From Pythium myriotylum (taxonomy: Eukaryota; Oomycota; Peronosporomycetes; Pythiales; Pythiaceae), in NCBI GenBank assembly GCA_023091665.1, contig JALJCQ010000006.1:1178001-1242000 (forward strand): a stretch of DNA of 64,000 nt, written 5' to 3'. The position numbers and the translations under genes were made by a program. Below the pieces are notes generated by a model. The model was given only the letters and a program-made list of their open reading frames with translations. It was not told the origin of the DNA and ran no database searches. The number at the start of each line of letters is the position of its first letter. Position 1 is the stretch's first letter. Below, piece by piece: positions 10,131 to 18,942 of this stretch.

Positions 10131-10327
10131 ACCAGCGACAGATGACCACTGTAGCATTTCACAGCAGCTGTTCTTTCGGTTTTCATTAAGGCGAAAGCTG
10201 TATGGTAGCTTTGCATCTCTTTTGCTAACAAATCGCAACGGCTACGCATTTGCCTCCATCAAGCGTGATTTCACCGTCAGCACCAGAAATGGAATCGAAT
10301 ACACGATATACGTCAATCTTTCCACCA

Positions 10328-11116
10328 TTAAAAGCGGCTTGGGCGGTCGCCAGGCTTCTCGAATGGCGGGCGGAGGTTATCGTCGTCGCTGAGAGCACGA
10401 GTAGGGCGGTCGCCAGGCTTCTCGAATGGCGGGCGGAGGTTATCGTCGTCGCTAAGAGCACGAGTAGGGCGGTCGCCAGGCTTCTCGAATGGCGGGCGGA
10501 GGTTATCGTCGTCGCTAAGAGCACGAGTAGGGCGGTCGCCAGGCTTCTCGAATGGCGGGCGGAGGTTATCGTCGTCGCTGAGAGCACGAGTAGGGCGGTC
10601 GCCAGGCTTCTCGAATGGCGGGCGGAGGTTATCGTCGTCGCTAAGAGCACGAGTAGGGCGGTCGCCAGGCTTCTCGAATGGCGGGCGGAGGTTATCGTCG
10701 TCGCTAAGAGCACGAGTAGGGCGGTTCGCTGAGATGCTGTTGGGTTTCATGATCTCATGTGTTCGAAGCTTTCGAGTGTAGATCGATCCGGAGTGCTTGG
10801 TCGTGATGCGTCCAATTACGTATCCGCAACCTCGGCCGTTTGCTTCGGTTCTTGTTGGATTGGATCCTCCCTTGATCCAGCAGCCATAGTTTGGCTCCCA
10901 TGCCCAGTGCGTGCAGCGCGTGTCATCGACACAAATCTGACCGCATTCCGTGGACGGGCGGTTTATCGGGTACAAATCGTTGCCAAAGAAATCGCAGTTG
11001 CTGTCCCACATGACGAGACCGCCCGACCCGGACTGCCATGCTACCACAGGGGATAGCGATGTGGTTGCGACAGCCGCAACTGAGATGACGACAATTTTCT
11101 TCGGAAAGGGATGCAT
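10328..11116 (-). CDS. Secreted PAN/Apple-domain protein with six tandem 21-aa repeats, 262 aa
   Basis: ATG 11116 opens a signal peptide (MHPFPKKIVVISVAAVATTS, cleavage expected near PVVA-WQ at about residue 27). Residues 38-101 form a PAN/Apple-like module: NCDFFGNDLYP, ECGQICVDDTRCTHWAWEP, CWIKGG and GCGYVIG, with six Cys. This resembles the carbohydrate- or protein-binding PAN modules of oomycete secreted proteins. A basic stretch containing R-K-L-R (residues 115-118) follows, then six copies of a 21-residue unit (RPTRALSDDDNLRPPFEKPG plus D), and the protein ends DRPSRF. Acts outside the cell; ligand unknown. The upstream in-frame ATG at 11227 would mask the signal peptide. Confidence 0.85.
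   Translation of the reverse strand: MHPFPKKIVVISVAAVATTSLSPVVAWQSGSGGLVMWDSNCDFFGNDLYPINRPSTECGQICVDDTRCTHWAWEPNYGCWIKGGSNPTRTEANGRGCGYVIGRITTKHSGSIYTRKLRTHEIMKPNSISANRPTRALSDDDNLRPPFEKPGDRPTRALSDDDNLRPPFEKPGDRPTRALSDDDNLRPPFEKPGDRPTRALSDDDNLRPPFEKPGDRPTRALSDDDNLRPPFEKPGDRPTRALSDDDNLRPPFEKPGDRPSRF
10341..10718. repeat. Six tandem 63-bp coding repeats
   Basis: Units begin at 10341, 10404, 10467, 10530, 10593 and 10656 and are almost identical. The only difference noticed is one base in the GCTGAG/GCTAAG stretch: units 1 and 4 have G, units 2, 3, 5 and 6 have A (synonymous in the encoded protein). The G-A-A, G-A-A order indicates that a three-unit (189-bp) block was duplicated. Because 63 is divisible by three, two frames on the minus strand and one on the plus strand stay open through the array. 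Confidence 0.95.
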
Positions 11117-11415
11117 TGAGGAAAGGCCGCGCCTTGATGACGAGCGATGTAATCTGGTGGCAACTGGAAGTCGCTTTGTTCTTGTCGCCGGAAATCGAGT
11201 TGTGAGATTGACCGAAAGCACGCTCACAGAGTCGAAGGCATGCTCACCTCCCCCTTGAGCAGGATTTTGGTCATGGCTTCGTGATGCTCTGACGCTAGAC
11301 TAGCAGTGGAGCAACCGAGTCGATACGAATCAGCAATAACTGTACATGCTGGAGCCACTGAAAAATCAAGTTAATCCAAAAACCAGCATTACTGTATTCG
11401 CCAAGCGTAACCAGC

Positions 11416-11454
11416 AAGGAAGTGGACCCACAGAATCTGTGGGTTCACTTCCTT
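11416..11454. repeat. Tight 18-bp inverted repeat, 3-nt loop
   Basis: Arms 11416-11433 and 11437-11454 pair at 17 of 18 positions, and the exception becomes a G-U pair in one transcript orientation; the loop is AAT. A weaker flanking pair (11354-11370 with 11460-11472, with a 4-nt bulge) extends the symmetry. It sits in the gap 11228-11893, which otherwise shows no gene. Could be the end of a degenerate miniature transposon or a transcript hairpin. Confidence 0.75.
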
Positions 11455-11893
11455 ACTACCTTGATTTGTGGCACAGATCAAACCGTAATTGGAGTTGGGT
11501 TCGTCGTCATCTGGGTGCTTGGCTTCACCAGAGCATATCTTCACCTGGACAAAACAGCGGACGGAATCTCACCTTCCACAAAACTTCCAGCCAACACTGG
11601 TGAACTCATGCGAGAGCGTGGTAGGCTTGTGATGTTGTCGGTTGACTGTGCTTCTGCGGTATAATGGAGAGTAAAGTTCAAAGTTTGATGACGATAAACT
11701 CGATGAACTTCGTTTTGACATCTCCCAATGGTACTGTCCTTACCAATCGAGTGACCTTGCTGATTGTGAGAGAGAAACTGGGGTCTACGAAACTTCGAGA
11801 TCAAGCAGAAGCGACAAAACGCAAACTCCATCAAAGTCGATTGTATTCGACAAACCTCTCTCTTCATTCTCTCGTTCATTCACTAGCGGACGT

Positions 11894-12580
11894 TCAGAAC
11901 GTGGCCATGCGTTCAAGCAGCGGAACGTCAGCCGCCTGCGAGAAGTGGTCGATGTAGGCGCGCACCTTCGGCGGCCATTTGATGTCCTTGATGAGCGTGA
12001 GTCCGCGCAGCGAGCCGAAGAGCGTGATATCGTCATAGCTGACGCCGTCGGCGTTGACCGACTTCTCCGAGTGGATGAGAGGCTCGAGCTTCTCGAGCGA
12101 CTTGTTCACGGACACCAGCAGTTCCGGCGTCTTGGCCTCGAGGTCCGCGAATGGACCCGTGAACTTCTCCTTCTTGTTCTGGAAATACTCACGCGATGCG
12201 CGCTGCGCGAACTCAGCAAATGGCGCCTTGACGGTGCGAGGCGCGAGAAGAGGAAACATGTTCTTGCTTGCCGACTGGAACCACTCCTTCAAGTCCTCGC
12301 GACCCGAGGCCTCCTTGAGCAGCACGGGGCCGCCGTAGTTCTCGTCCACGTAGCGCACGATGTCGAGGCTCTCGGGGAAGGCCTTGCCCGACGGGAGCTG
12401 CAGGATCGGCGCCTGCTTAGCCCCGACCAGTCCGATGGGCGTGGCTTCGTCGTGGTTGGCGAGGAAAACGAGCTGATGCTCGACGCGCTTGAGTCCGAAG
12501 ATGATACGCGCGCGCACGCAGAACGGACAGTGGTCGTAGATGTAGAGCTTGGGCAGCGGCTCGGCAGCGGGAGTGGCCAT
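11894..12580 (-). CDS. GrxB-type glutaredoxin, 228 aa, copy 4
   Basis: GrxB-family glutaredoxin: KLYIYDHCPFCVRARIIFGL with CPFC at residues 18-21, cis-Pro loop KQAPILQLPSG, ESLDIVRYVDENYGG, and helical C-terminal half ending GLTLIKDIKWPPKVRAY. Thiol-disulfide exchange with glutathione, probably cytosolic (no targeting signal). Single exon with ATG at 12580, about 45 nt downstream of a core-promoter element. It is most similar to copies 3 and 5 (IFGLKRV, NHDEATPIGLVG), whereas copies 1 and 2 form a second subgroup (LLGLKQIDHE), which suggests successive local duplications. Confidence 0.93.
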   Translation of the reverse strand: MATPAAEPLPKLYIYDHCPFCVRARIIFGLKRVEHQLVFLANHDEATPIGLVGAKQAPILQLPSGKAFPESLDIVRYVDENYGGPVLLKEASGREDLKEWFQSASKNMFPLLAPRTVKAPFAEFAQRASREYFQNKKEKFTGPFADLEAKTPELLVSVNKSLEKLEPLIHSEKSVNADGVSYDDITLFGSLRGLTLIKDIKWPPKVRAYIDHFSQAADVPLLERMATF

Positions 12581-12622
12581 GGCTGAAGTGTCGAGGAAAG
12601 CGCTTGCGGTTGAGGTGGCGGG

Positions 12623-12635
12623 TTGGAAAGTGAGC
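12623..12635 (-). promoter_or_regulatory. Inr-like core promoter of GrxB copy 4
   Basis: Minus strand reads GCTCACTTTCCAA, matching GCTCATTYYNCA with C for T at the sixth base (the Y of the shorter TCAYTYY form). It ends about 43 nt before ATG 12580. Confidence 0.55.
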
Positions 12636-12932
12636 GGCTCGCGACGAAGATCAGCTCAAGTGAGAGATGCTGAGGGAGGGTCGCGGGTGAGCCAATGGTA
12701 GAGCAGGAAAGCGATGAGCTCAAGATCGTTTGGAAGGAGAGATGATGCAATCAAGAGAGGAGCAGTGGAAGAGCGGGTCGAAGTGGAGCTGCGTGGTGCG
12801 ACGATTGCCTTCCTGCCCATGCGAATGTTCCTCGACTGCAAGTATCAGAAATAAGCTTTGCCATTTTACTACTGAACCAACGCTGCCTCTAATCTGACGA
12901 TTCGACATGAAGAGCTCGCTTCGTGAGTCCTC

Positions 12933-13604
12933 TCAGAACTTCGCCATGGCAGTGAGGAGCGGGATGTCTGCAGCTTCGGAGAAGAACTCGACGTACGCGC
13001 GCACTTTTGGCGGCCACGCGAGGTCTTTTACAAGTGTGAGGCATCGAATGGAACCGAAGACCGTGATATCGTCGTAGCTAACGCCGCCTGCGTTGACTGA
13101 CTTCTCCGACGCCAGCAAACCTTCCAGCTCAGCTAAAATCGCGTTGACCGCCGCCACGAACTCGGGCGTACGGGCAACGAGGTCCTTGAAGGGTCCCACG
13201 GTCTTTTCCTTTTTGTTTTGGAAATACTCCCGCGACGCGCGCTGCGCGAACTCTGCGAATGGCGCTGTAACCTTGCGAGGGTACAGCAGTCGATGGAGGT
13301 ACTGGTGGATCTTTTCAAACCAAAGCTTGAGATCGTCGCGACCCGAGGCCTCCTTAAGCAGCACGGGGCCACCGTAATTCTCATCCACGTAGCGCACGAT
13401 GTCGAGGCTCTCGGGGAAGGACTCGCCCGACGGGAGCTGCAGAATGGGCACCTGCTTAGCCCCGACCAGTCCGATGGGCGTGGCTTCGTCGTGGTTGGCG
13501 AGGAAAACGAGCTGATGCTCGACGCGCTTGAGCCCGAAGATCATACGCGCACGCGTGCAGTAGGGGCAGTGGTCGTAGATGTAGAGCTTGATCGGCGTTG
13601 ACAT
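12933..13604 (-). CDS. GrxB-type glutaredoxin, 223 aa, copy 5 (CPYC active site)
   Basis: GrxB-family member with KLYIYDHCPYCTRARMIFGL; the active site is CPYC (residues 13-16), as in E. coli GrxB, whereas the other four copies have CPFC. It keeps KQVPILQLPSG, ESLDIVRYVDENYGG and the C-terminal SIRCLTLVKDLAWPPK, where LRG of the sisters is replaced by IRC. The frame is open to 13718, but ATG 13604 aligns with the sisters' short N-termini and lies 22 nt below a core-promoter element, so it is the likely start. Single exon. Confidence 0.92.
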   Translation of the reverse strand: MSTPIKLYIYDHCPYCTRARMIFGLKRVEHQLVFLANHDEATPIGLVGAKQVPILQLPSGESFPESLDIVRYVDENYGGPVLLKEASGRDDLKLWFEKIHQYLHRLLYPRKVTAPFAEFAQRASREYFQNKKEKTVGPFKDLVARTPEFVAAVNAILAELEGLLASEKSVNAGGVSYDDITVFGSIRCLTLVKDLAWPPKVRAYVEFFSEAADIPLLTAMAKF

Positions 13605-13625
13605 GGTGGCGGGGACGAGACGAAG

Positions 13626-13637
13626 AGGAAAATGAGC
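13626..13637 (-). promoter_or_regulatory. Inr-like core promoter of GrxB copy 5
   Basis: Minus strand reads GCTCATTTTCCT, matching the first eleven positions of GCTCATTYYNCAWTTT except one. It supports ATG 13604 rather than the upstream in-frame ATG 13718. Confidence 0.6.
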
Positions 13638-13878
13638 GGATCTGTAGCCACTGACGGACGGCTCCACCGAATTCGCCGGAGGAGGTTCTAAATAGAAGGC
13701 GGTTGGAATTTCATTCAATCATGTCACTCGGTGATCATGCAATCATGAGCTCTCCACTCAGACTCAGAATGGATCCACGGCAACTGAAGCAAGTTCAACA
13801 ACGGTTGATGATATGTTCGAATGTACGACAGTATAAAGATTCGGGCACAAGCTGCCCCCAAGACATCATCGACTAGAG

Positions 13879-16092
13879 CTAGCAAGAGCCGGTGATGCCG
13901 ACGTCGGCATTTGTGACGCTAGGAAGCCCGATCCAGGCACGCATCGAGTTGACAATCGACAGATCACGGTGGACGCGCGTCCACTTCCCGCCAGCAAAAC
14001 CTTCGACGGTGTAACCACACGAGCCGGCTCGGAATGCTGGCTCATAAACCGTGGTTTTACGACAGACACTCGGGGCGTTCGCGATCATTCCCTTGCAATC
14101 GGAGAATCCATCTGGGATGCCGATCGCACCGTCTGTGCCGAAAGTGAACGAGCTCAGCACGACCTTGATTTTCCAATCGTTGACGCGATCGTTGAAGAGC
14201 TTGAGCTCAAATGATCGGTGGAGGTCGACATTCTTCTCCTTGATCAGCACTGATCCGAGCGAGCCCATCGGTCGTGTGGTTGAGTCTGGCGCCTGTTGGT
14301 CGTGGTCGTCGTTCTGCACGACAAACCGCGACGGAGGCAGCACCCACGAGCCACAGATGGGGTAGTTTGCCGGGTAATCCGATGACCAGATTTTGAGCTT
14401 GGCGATATCGGTGGCCGAGATGTTGTTGGCAGCGTAAAGCTTGTCGAGACCCTTGTAGAAGTCGTAGCCGGAATTCTCGTTACACGCAAGGAAGTCTTTC
14501 CATTCAGGTTTGATGATTACCTCGCCCCACATAAGGAAGTCGTCCGGAAGGGAGCCACCCATGTACTTCGTGAATGTTCCCAAGATTGCGGCCGCGTCCG
14601 TAGGCCCGAGGTGCTTGTACGCATCAATGCGGAAGCCCGCAAAGCCAATCCCCATGAGGTCAATGAGATACTGGGCTATGCGCTCGCGCACAAAGGTTTT
14701 CTTGGTGTTGAGATCCGCGAGGCCAAGCAGCCAACCGACCTCCAGCTTGCGAAAGTTGGTCTCGTCGTCGCCTACAAGCTGGCAGTGAAAGTCGCTCGGT
14801 CCGTATGGGACCGCAGGGAATTCGAGCGCAGGACGCTCACCCGTGTAGGCGTTGGCTTCATAGGCGAACGAGTGAGTGAAGTACGGGGAGCCCTTGGTGC
14901 TCGACTTGTCCGTCCACGTTGCGCAAGACGAACCAGAAGGGTTGCGATGCTTGAGATTGACGCCGTTGCCCTCGCCCACCATGTGGTTGATCACCGCGTC
15001 GGCGTAGACCCGGATGCCGTTCGCTCGGCACGTCTGCAACATCGAGCGCAGCTCCGACCGTGTGCCCATGCGGGAGTAGAGACGGTAGCTTACGGGTTGG
15101 TAGAAGTTGTACCAGGGGTTGCGCTGGTCGTCGGCCGTCCACTTGTCCGACATGAGTGACTCTTGCGGAGGGCTAACCTTGACACCAAGATAGCCAGCCT
15201 TACCCAGAAAGTCCTTGCACTCGGACTCGATGTCTTTCCACGGCCAACCAAAGAGGTCTACGATGGCTCCCTTCTGGCCATTCTCCAGGTTGGGACTCGT
15301 GGGCACAGCCGTGTTCTGCCACACAAAGTATACCGGGTCCAAGCCAAGAGTCCATTTCTCGCCGTTCGACTTTTGTGTGCACTCGACGCGGATGAGGAGC
15401 TCGGTTTTGAGGGCCGATGTTGCACGGAAGTCGGGCGATGACTGCGCGACGTTGTTGAAGTAATAGACGCACGAGGCCGCCGAAGGATCGACGCGGAGGA
15501 TCGTGCGCGCTGTCACTGTGGCGCCTAGACGGTTGGCGTCGTACACGACGTGAGCATAGCCTGTCAGGGAGCGGTAGTCCTGGTACTCAAATGACCATGT
15601 GGATGCGTTGCGCGGTGGCGTCTGGAAGCGTCGGATTTCCTCCGTGCTTGAGACGTCGTTCACGGTCGAAGACGGACACGAGTCGAGTCCATTCCAAGTC
15701 CAGCACGCTGGGCGACTCGGCGGAGTTGTGACCTTCGTCGTAACGGCCTACGTGCCCGCCGAGTTGATCTTGTAGTTGGCATTGTTGTTGTTATCCCACG
15801 TGCCTTGGCCGTTGTTGAAGACGAACTCGAGGGAGCTTGCCGGCTTAGCGAAGTCCATGCGAAACCATCCTTCTTCAGGAGGGAATCGAACGTAGTCCGT
15901 GCTGGTCACCATCTTGACTCCCGGCACGGCCGTCCAGCCGCTCCCACCGAGATTGTAGTGGATGTACGGGGCCGTCCAGGCCGTGCGGAAGTACACATGG
16001 AGGCCTGTTCCGTCGTCGGACTTGGTCAAGGTCTGGGCTTGCACCGCGATGGTGAGCCACAAGCAGGCCAGCGTGAAAACGAGCGACTTCAT
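13879..16092 (-). pseudogene. Secreted CBM25-GH13 alpha-amylase with an in-frame TAG between the domains
   Basis: ATG 16092 starts a signal peptide (MKSLVFTLACLWLTIAVQA) followed by a CBM25-like starch-binding module (LHVYFRTAWTAPYIHYNLGG, then FVFNNGQGTWDNNNNANY). At 15748-15750 the frame meets TAG, and continues in the same frame through a Thr/Pro linker into a GH13 catalytic domain ending at 13879. GH13 regions are present: YADAVINHM (I), GFRIDAYKH (II, nucleophile Asp), MWGEVI (III, acid/base Glu), VVQNDDHDQQ (IV). The intact protein would hydrolyse extracellular starch. Either the gene has a nonsense mutation, or a 36-nt intron (15714-15749, GTAGGC...GAG) removes the stop in frame; that would be unusually short and end in GAG rather than YAG. 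Without either, only the binding module would be secreted. Confidence 0.8.
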
Positions 16093-16901
16093 CAGTGGGG
16101 CTTCTCTGCGACGCGAGGAAACTTTGCGAGTGAAATGCGCGAGTTGATGACCAGCGCGTCTCTCGTGGTGGGGGAAGAAGCTCATGGCCAGTCCTTTCTC
16201 TTGGGTCCTTACTAGATTCTTGTGCGAGTCGTGCCACTATGCGCTGGGACGTCCTCCCACTCCCCCACCACTTCAAGTTCGGCGAAGGAGGAATGGTCAC
16301 CAATGCTGACTGGCGGGGCAACTGAGCCGACGACAGAATCCAGCAGGGCTCAAACACTCTCGTGGCAGCGTCGAGGGAGCATTGCCCCGTTTCATTGCTT
16401 TAGAACTGAGTCGAGTGAACTGACCGTTCTATGTGCGTCCGTTCGAGATCATCCTTACCTCCAAGCACCGACTGAAGCTGAAGTTCAACACCGCCGCATC
16501 CCTCCATCCGAGAAATCCAGTAGCAGACGCGGGCATCATCAGACTCGGCCCATTTTTGCCGTTGCTTATTCACTAATCCACGGATCAAATGTGATACCCA
16601 TTCGATAACCGAAGTACTTCTGTCAAGGTTGCCTGTGCAAGCTGAGCACCAACTGCAGTCGCAAACCTCTCGAAGAATCCAGTGGAGTTAGAAGATGAGT
16701 CCCGACTCCAATGAGCACGACACTGTTGTGGCTCTTCTCCACACTCTCGAAGCGAGAGCTCCTGTACGAAGCCGAACACAAGAATCAGCAAACGAAAAGT
16801 GGACACGCTCCACAGTTTTGATTCAATGCGGTAAGCACCGCTTACACATCACTCGAAGGAAAGATCCAATCTAACCTCGTCGTATCTACTAAACGAAGCT
16901 A
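16093..16901. other. Intergenic; one doubtful 73-aa ORF
   Basis: Amylase promoter plus the 3' flank of ornithine aminotransferase. The only item noticed is a minus-strand 73-aa frame (16585-16806) opening with a hydrophobic MSTFRLLILVFGFVQ stretch; it has no family match I know and lies where the OAT 3' UTR should be. Confidence 0.4.
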
Positions 16902-18426
16902 TCACGGCTCGGCCTCGCGGAGCACGTCCTTGATGATCTGCGTGCACTCGTCCATCTGCGCTTCGGTCATGCAGAGCGGCGGAGCAAGGCGGATAATGTT
17001 TCCGTGTGTCGGCTTAGCGAGCAAGCCGCGGTCGCGTAGATTCAGGCAGATCTGCCAAGCGTCGGGCTGGTTCGGGCGCTCGTTGATCACGATCGCATTC
17101 AAGAGACCACGACCACGAACGAGGTTCACGACCGAGGAGTCCATCCTACGTCAGAAAATACAATCAGTCGGGGCGTCTGCGCACATTGCCCTTCCACGCG
17201 ATACGTACTCGCTGATCTCCTTGCGGAACTTGTTACCCAGCTTGAACGCGTTCTCGGCCATGTTCTCCTCGACAAGCACGTTCATCGCGGCCATCGCGAC
17301 CTTGCAACCGAGCGGGTTGCCACCGTATGTGGAGCCATGTTGGCCAGGCTTGATTGTGAGCATAACTTCGTCGCTCGAGAGCACCGCTGAGACGGGGTAC
17401 ATGCCACCCGAGAGCGCCTTGCCGAGGATCAGCAGGTCGGGCTTGACGCCCTCGTAGTCAACCGCGAGCATCTTGCCCGTACGTGCAAGCCCGGTCTGCA
17501 CCTCGTCCGCGATCCAGAGCACGTTGTGCTTGGTGCAGAGCTCACGCACGCGCTTCAAGTAGCCGTCGTCCGGCACGACGACGCCGGCTTCGCCCTGAAT
17601 GGGCTCAACCATGAACGCGGCGATGCGGTCGCCCTCCTTCTCAAACAGTGCCTCGAGCGCCGCGGCGTCGTTGTACGGCACGCTCTCGAAGCCCGGCATG
17701 AAGGGGCCAAAGCCGCCAAACGCGTCCTTGTCGTTGGACGACGAGATGGCGCTCATCGTGCGGCCCCAAAAGTTGTTCTTGGCGAAGACAACCTTGGCCT
17801 GGTTCTCCGGCACGCGCTTGACGTCGTAGGCCCAGCGACGCGCGAGTTTCACGGCCGTCTCACCGCCTTCCACGCCCGTGTTCATCGGCAGGATCTGCGG
17901 TCATGCGACGCTATGAGCCTCAAACGCACGCCACGCAGTGTTAGATTCAGTACGTACACGGTCGTAGCCGAGCAGTTTGGTCATGAACTCCTCATACTCG
18001 CCCAGCACGTCGTTGTAGAACGCGCGCGAGGTGAGCGAGAGCTTGGAGGCCTGCTCCACGAGCGCCGCGAGGATCTTAGGGTGGCAGTGGCCTTGGTTCA
18101 CGGCCGAGTACGCGCTCAGAAAGTCAAAGTACTCCTTGCCTTGGACGTCCCAGACCTTGCAGCCTACAGCAAACGTCAGCGTGGCTCCTGAGCGCGCGAG
18201 AGAGAGGGCACGCACCTTGTCCCTTGGCGAGCACGACGGGCAGCGGGTGGTAGTTGTGCGCGCCGAACTTGTCTTCGCGGTCGATGTACTGCGTGCGCGG
18301 GGCGGTCAGTCGTGACGGAGCGACGCCGAGAGCGCGATGACTCACCTGCTGCGCCGTCCAGGCGGCGCGCGTCTGCGGGGGCGCGAGGCGGCGCGGGACG
18401 CGGGTCGAGAGCGCGCGGAGGTTCAT
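16902..18426 (-). CDS. OAT: Ornithine aminotransferase, 429 aa, five exons
   Basis: PLP enzyme converting ornithine plus 2-oxoglutarate to glutamate semialdehyde plus glutamate, normally mitochondrial, linking arginine and proline metabolism. Exons: 18346..18426, 18216..18288, 17958..18163, 17209..17894, 16902..17145 (introns 57, 52, 63 and 63 nt; total 1290 nt). Class III aminotransferase signatures are clear: [60 protein letters not shown], and [17 protein letters not shown] with the PLP lysine, then [13 protein letters not shown]. The Arg/Ala-rich first 27 residues look like a mitochondrial presequence. Divergent from AMP deaminase across 516 bp. Confidence 0.95.
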
Positions 18427-18942
18427 GGCGGAGGCGGCGAAAGGCGAAGTGGGCGGCTACGCAGTTCGCGGCATGAGCGCTAAGGTTCGCATGCGGCCGC
18501 GAGCAGGAGGCGGCGACCACAGATATGGCGCCGCTCGCACTTACGCAGCACCTTCCTCGACCGAGACGACGACGTCAGCGGCCCGAACCCCTCGCGCCGC
18601 CCGCGTGGACGTCCCGGATCGAGGATGGGAGGTCGATTGCCACGGTTGGCACAGATCAGAGAATCGATTTGGAGAGGGATTACGTTTCAGAAGTTCTCCG
18701 GAGGATCTCCGATCAGCTGGTTGCTGTCTCGTGCCCAAGGTTCGTCTCCAAAGCCAGGTCGCAGGTTGGAGTCTCTCATAAAAAGAGCGTACAGAGAAAG
18801 GCCAGACCACCGACGACCCGCAACTTCAACAAAGGGACGGTTCAGCTGGCCCGGGCCCGGTTCCGAGGGATTGGCCTTGTGGACCACACGGTAATCGTCT
18901 GTGTTCTCTTATCTCAGTAGGTATCCCCGCCCCTCGGAGTGA

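Noticed and set aside
10225..10732. Two long open frames on both strands across the repeat array (about 160 aa each)
   Set aside because: They exist only because the 63-bp unit is a multiple of three; neither has a signal peptide, domain or start context, while the PAN protein frame has all three.
12680..12710. Sequence resembling a tRNA D-arm (AGCCAATGGTAGAGC)
   Set aside because: No T-arm (GGTTCGAATCC-like) or acceptor stem is found at the right distance.
15714..15749. 36-nt intron removing the amylase TAG
   Set aside because: Not adopted in the gene model because it is shorter than any other intron here and would end in GAG; kept as an alternative explanation.
16585..16806. 73-aa ORF with a hydrophobic N-terminus, possible small secreted protein
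   Set aside because: It lies where the 3' UTR of ornithine aminotransferase should be and has no paralog or conserved feature visible.
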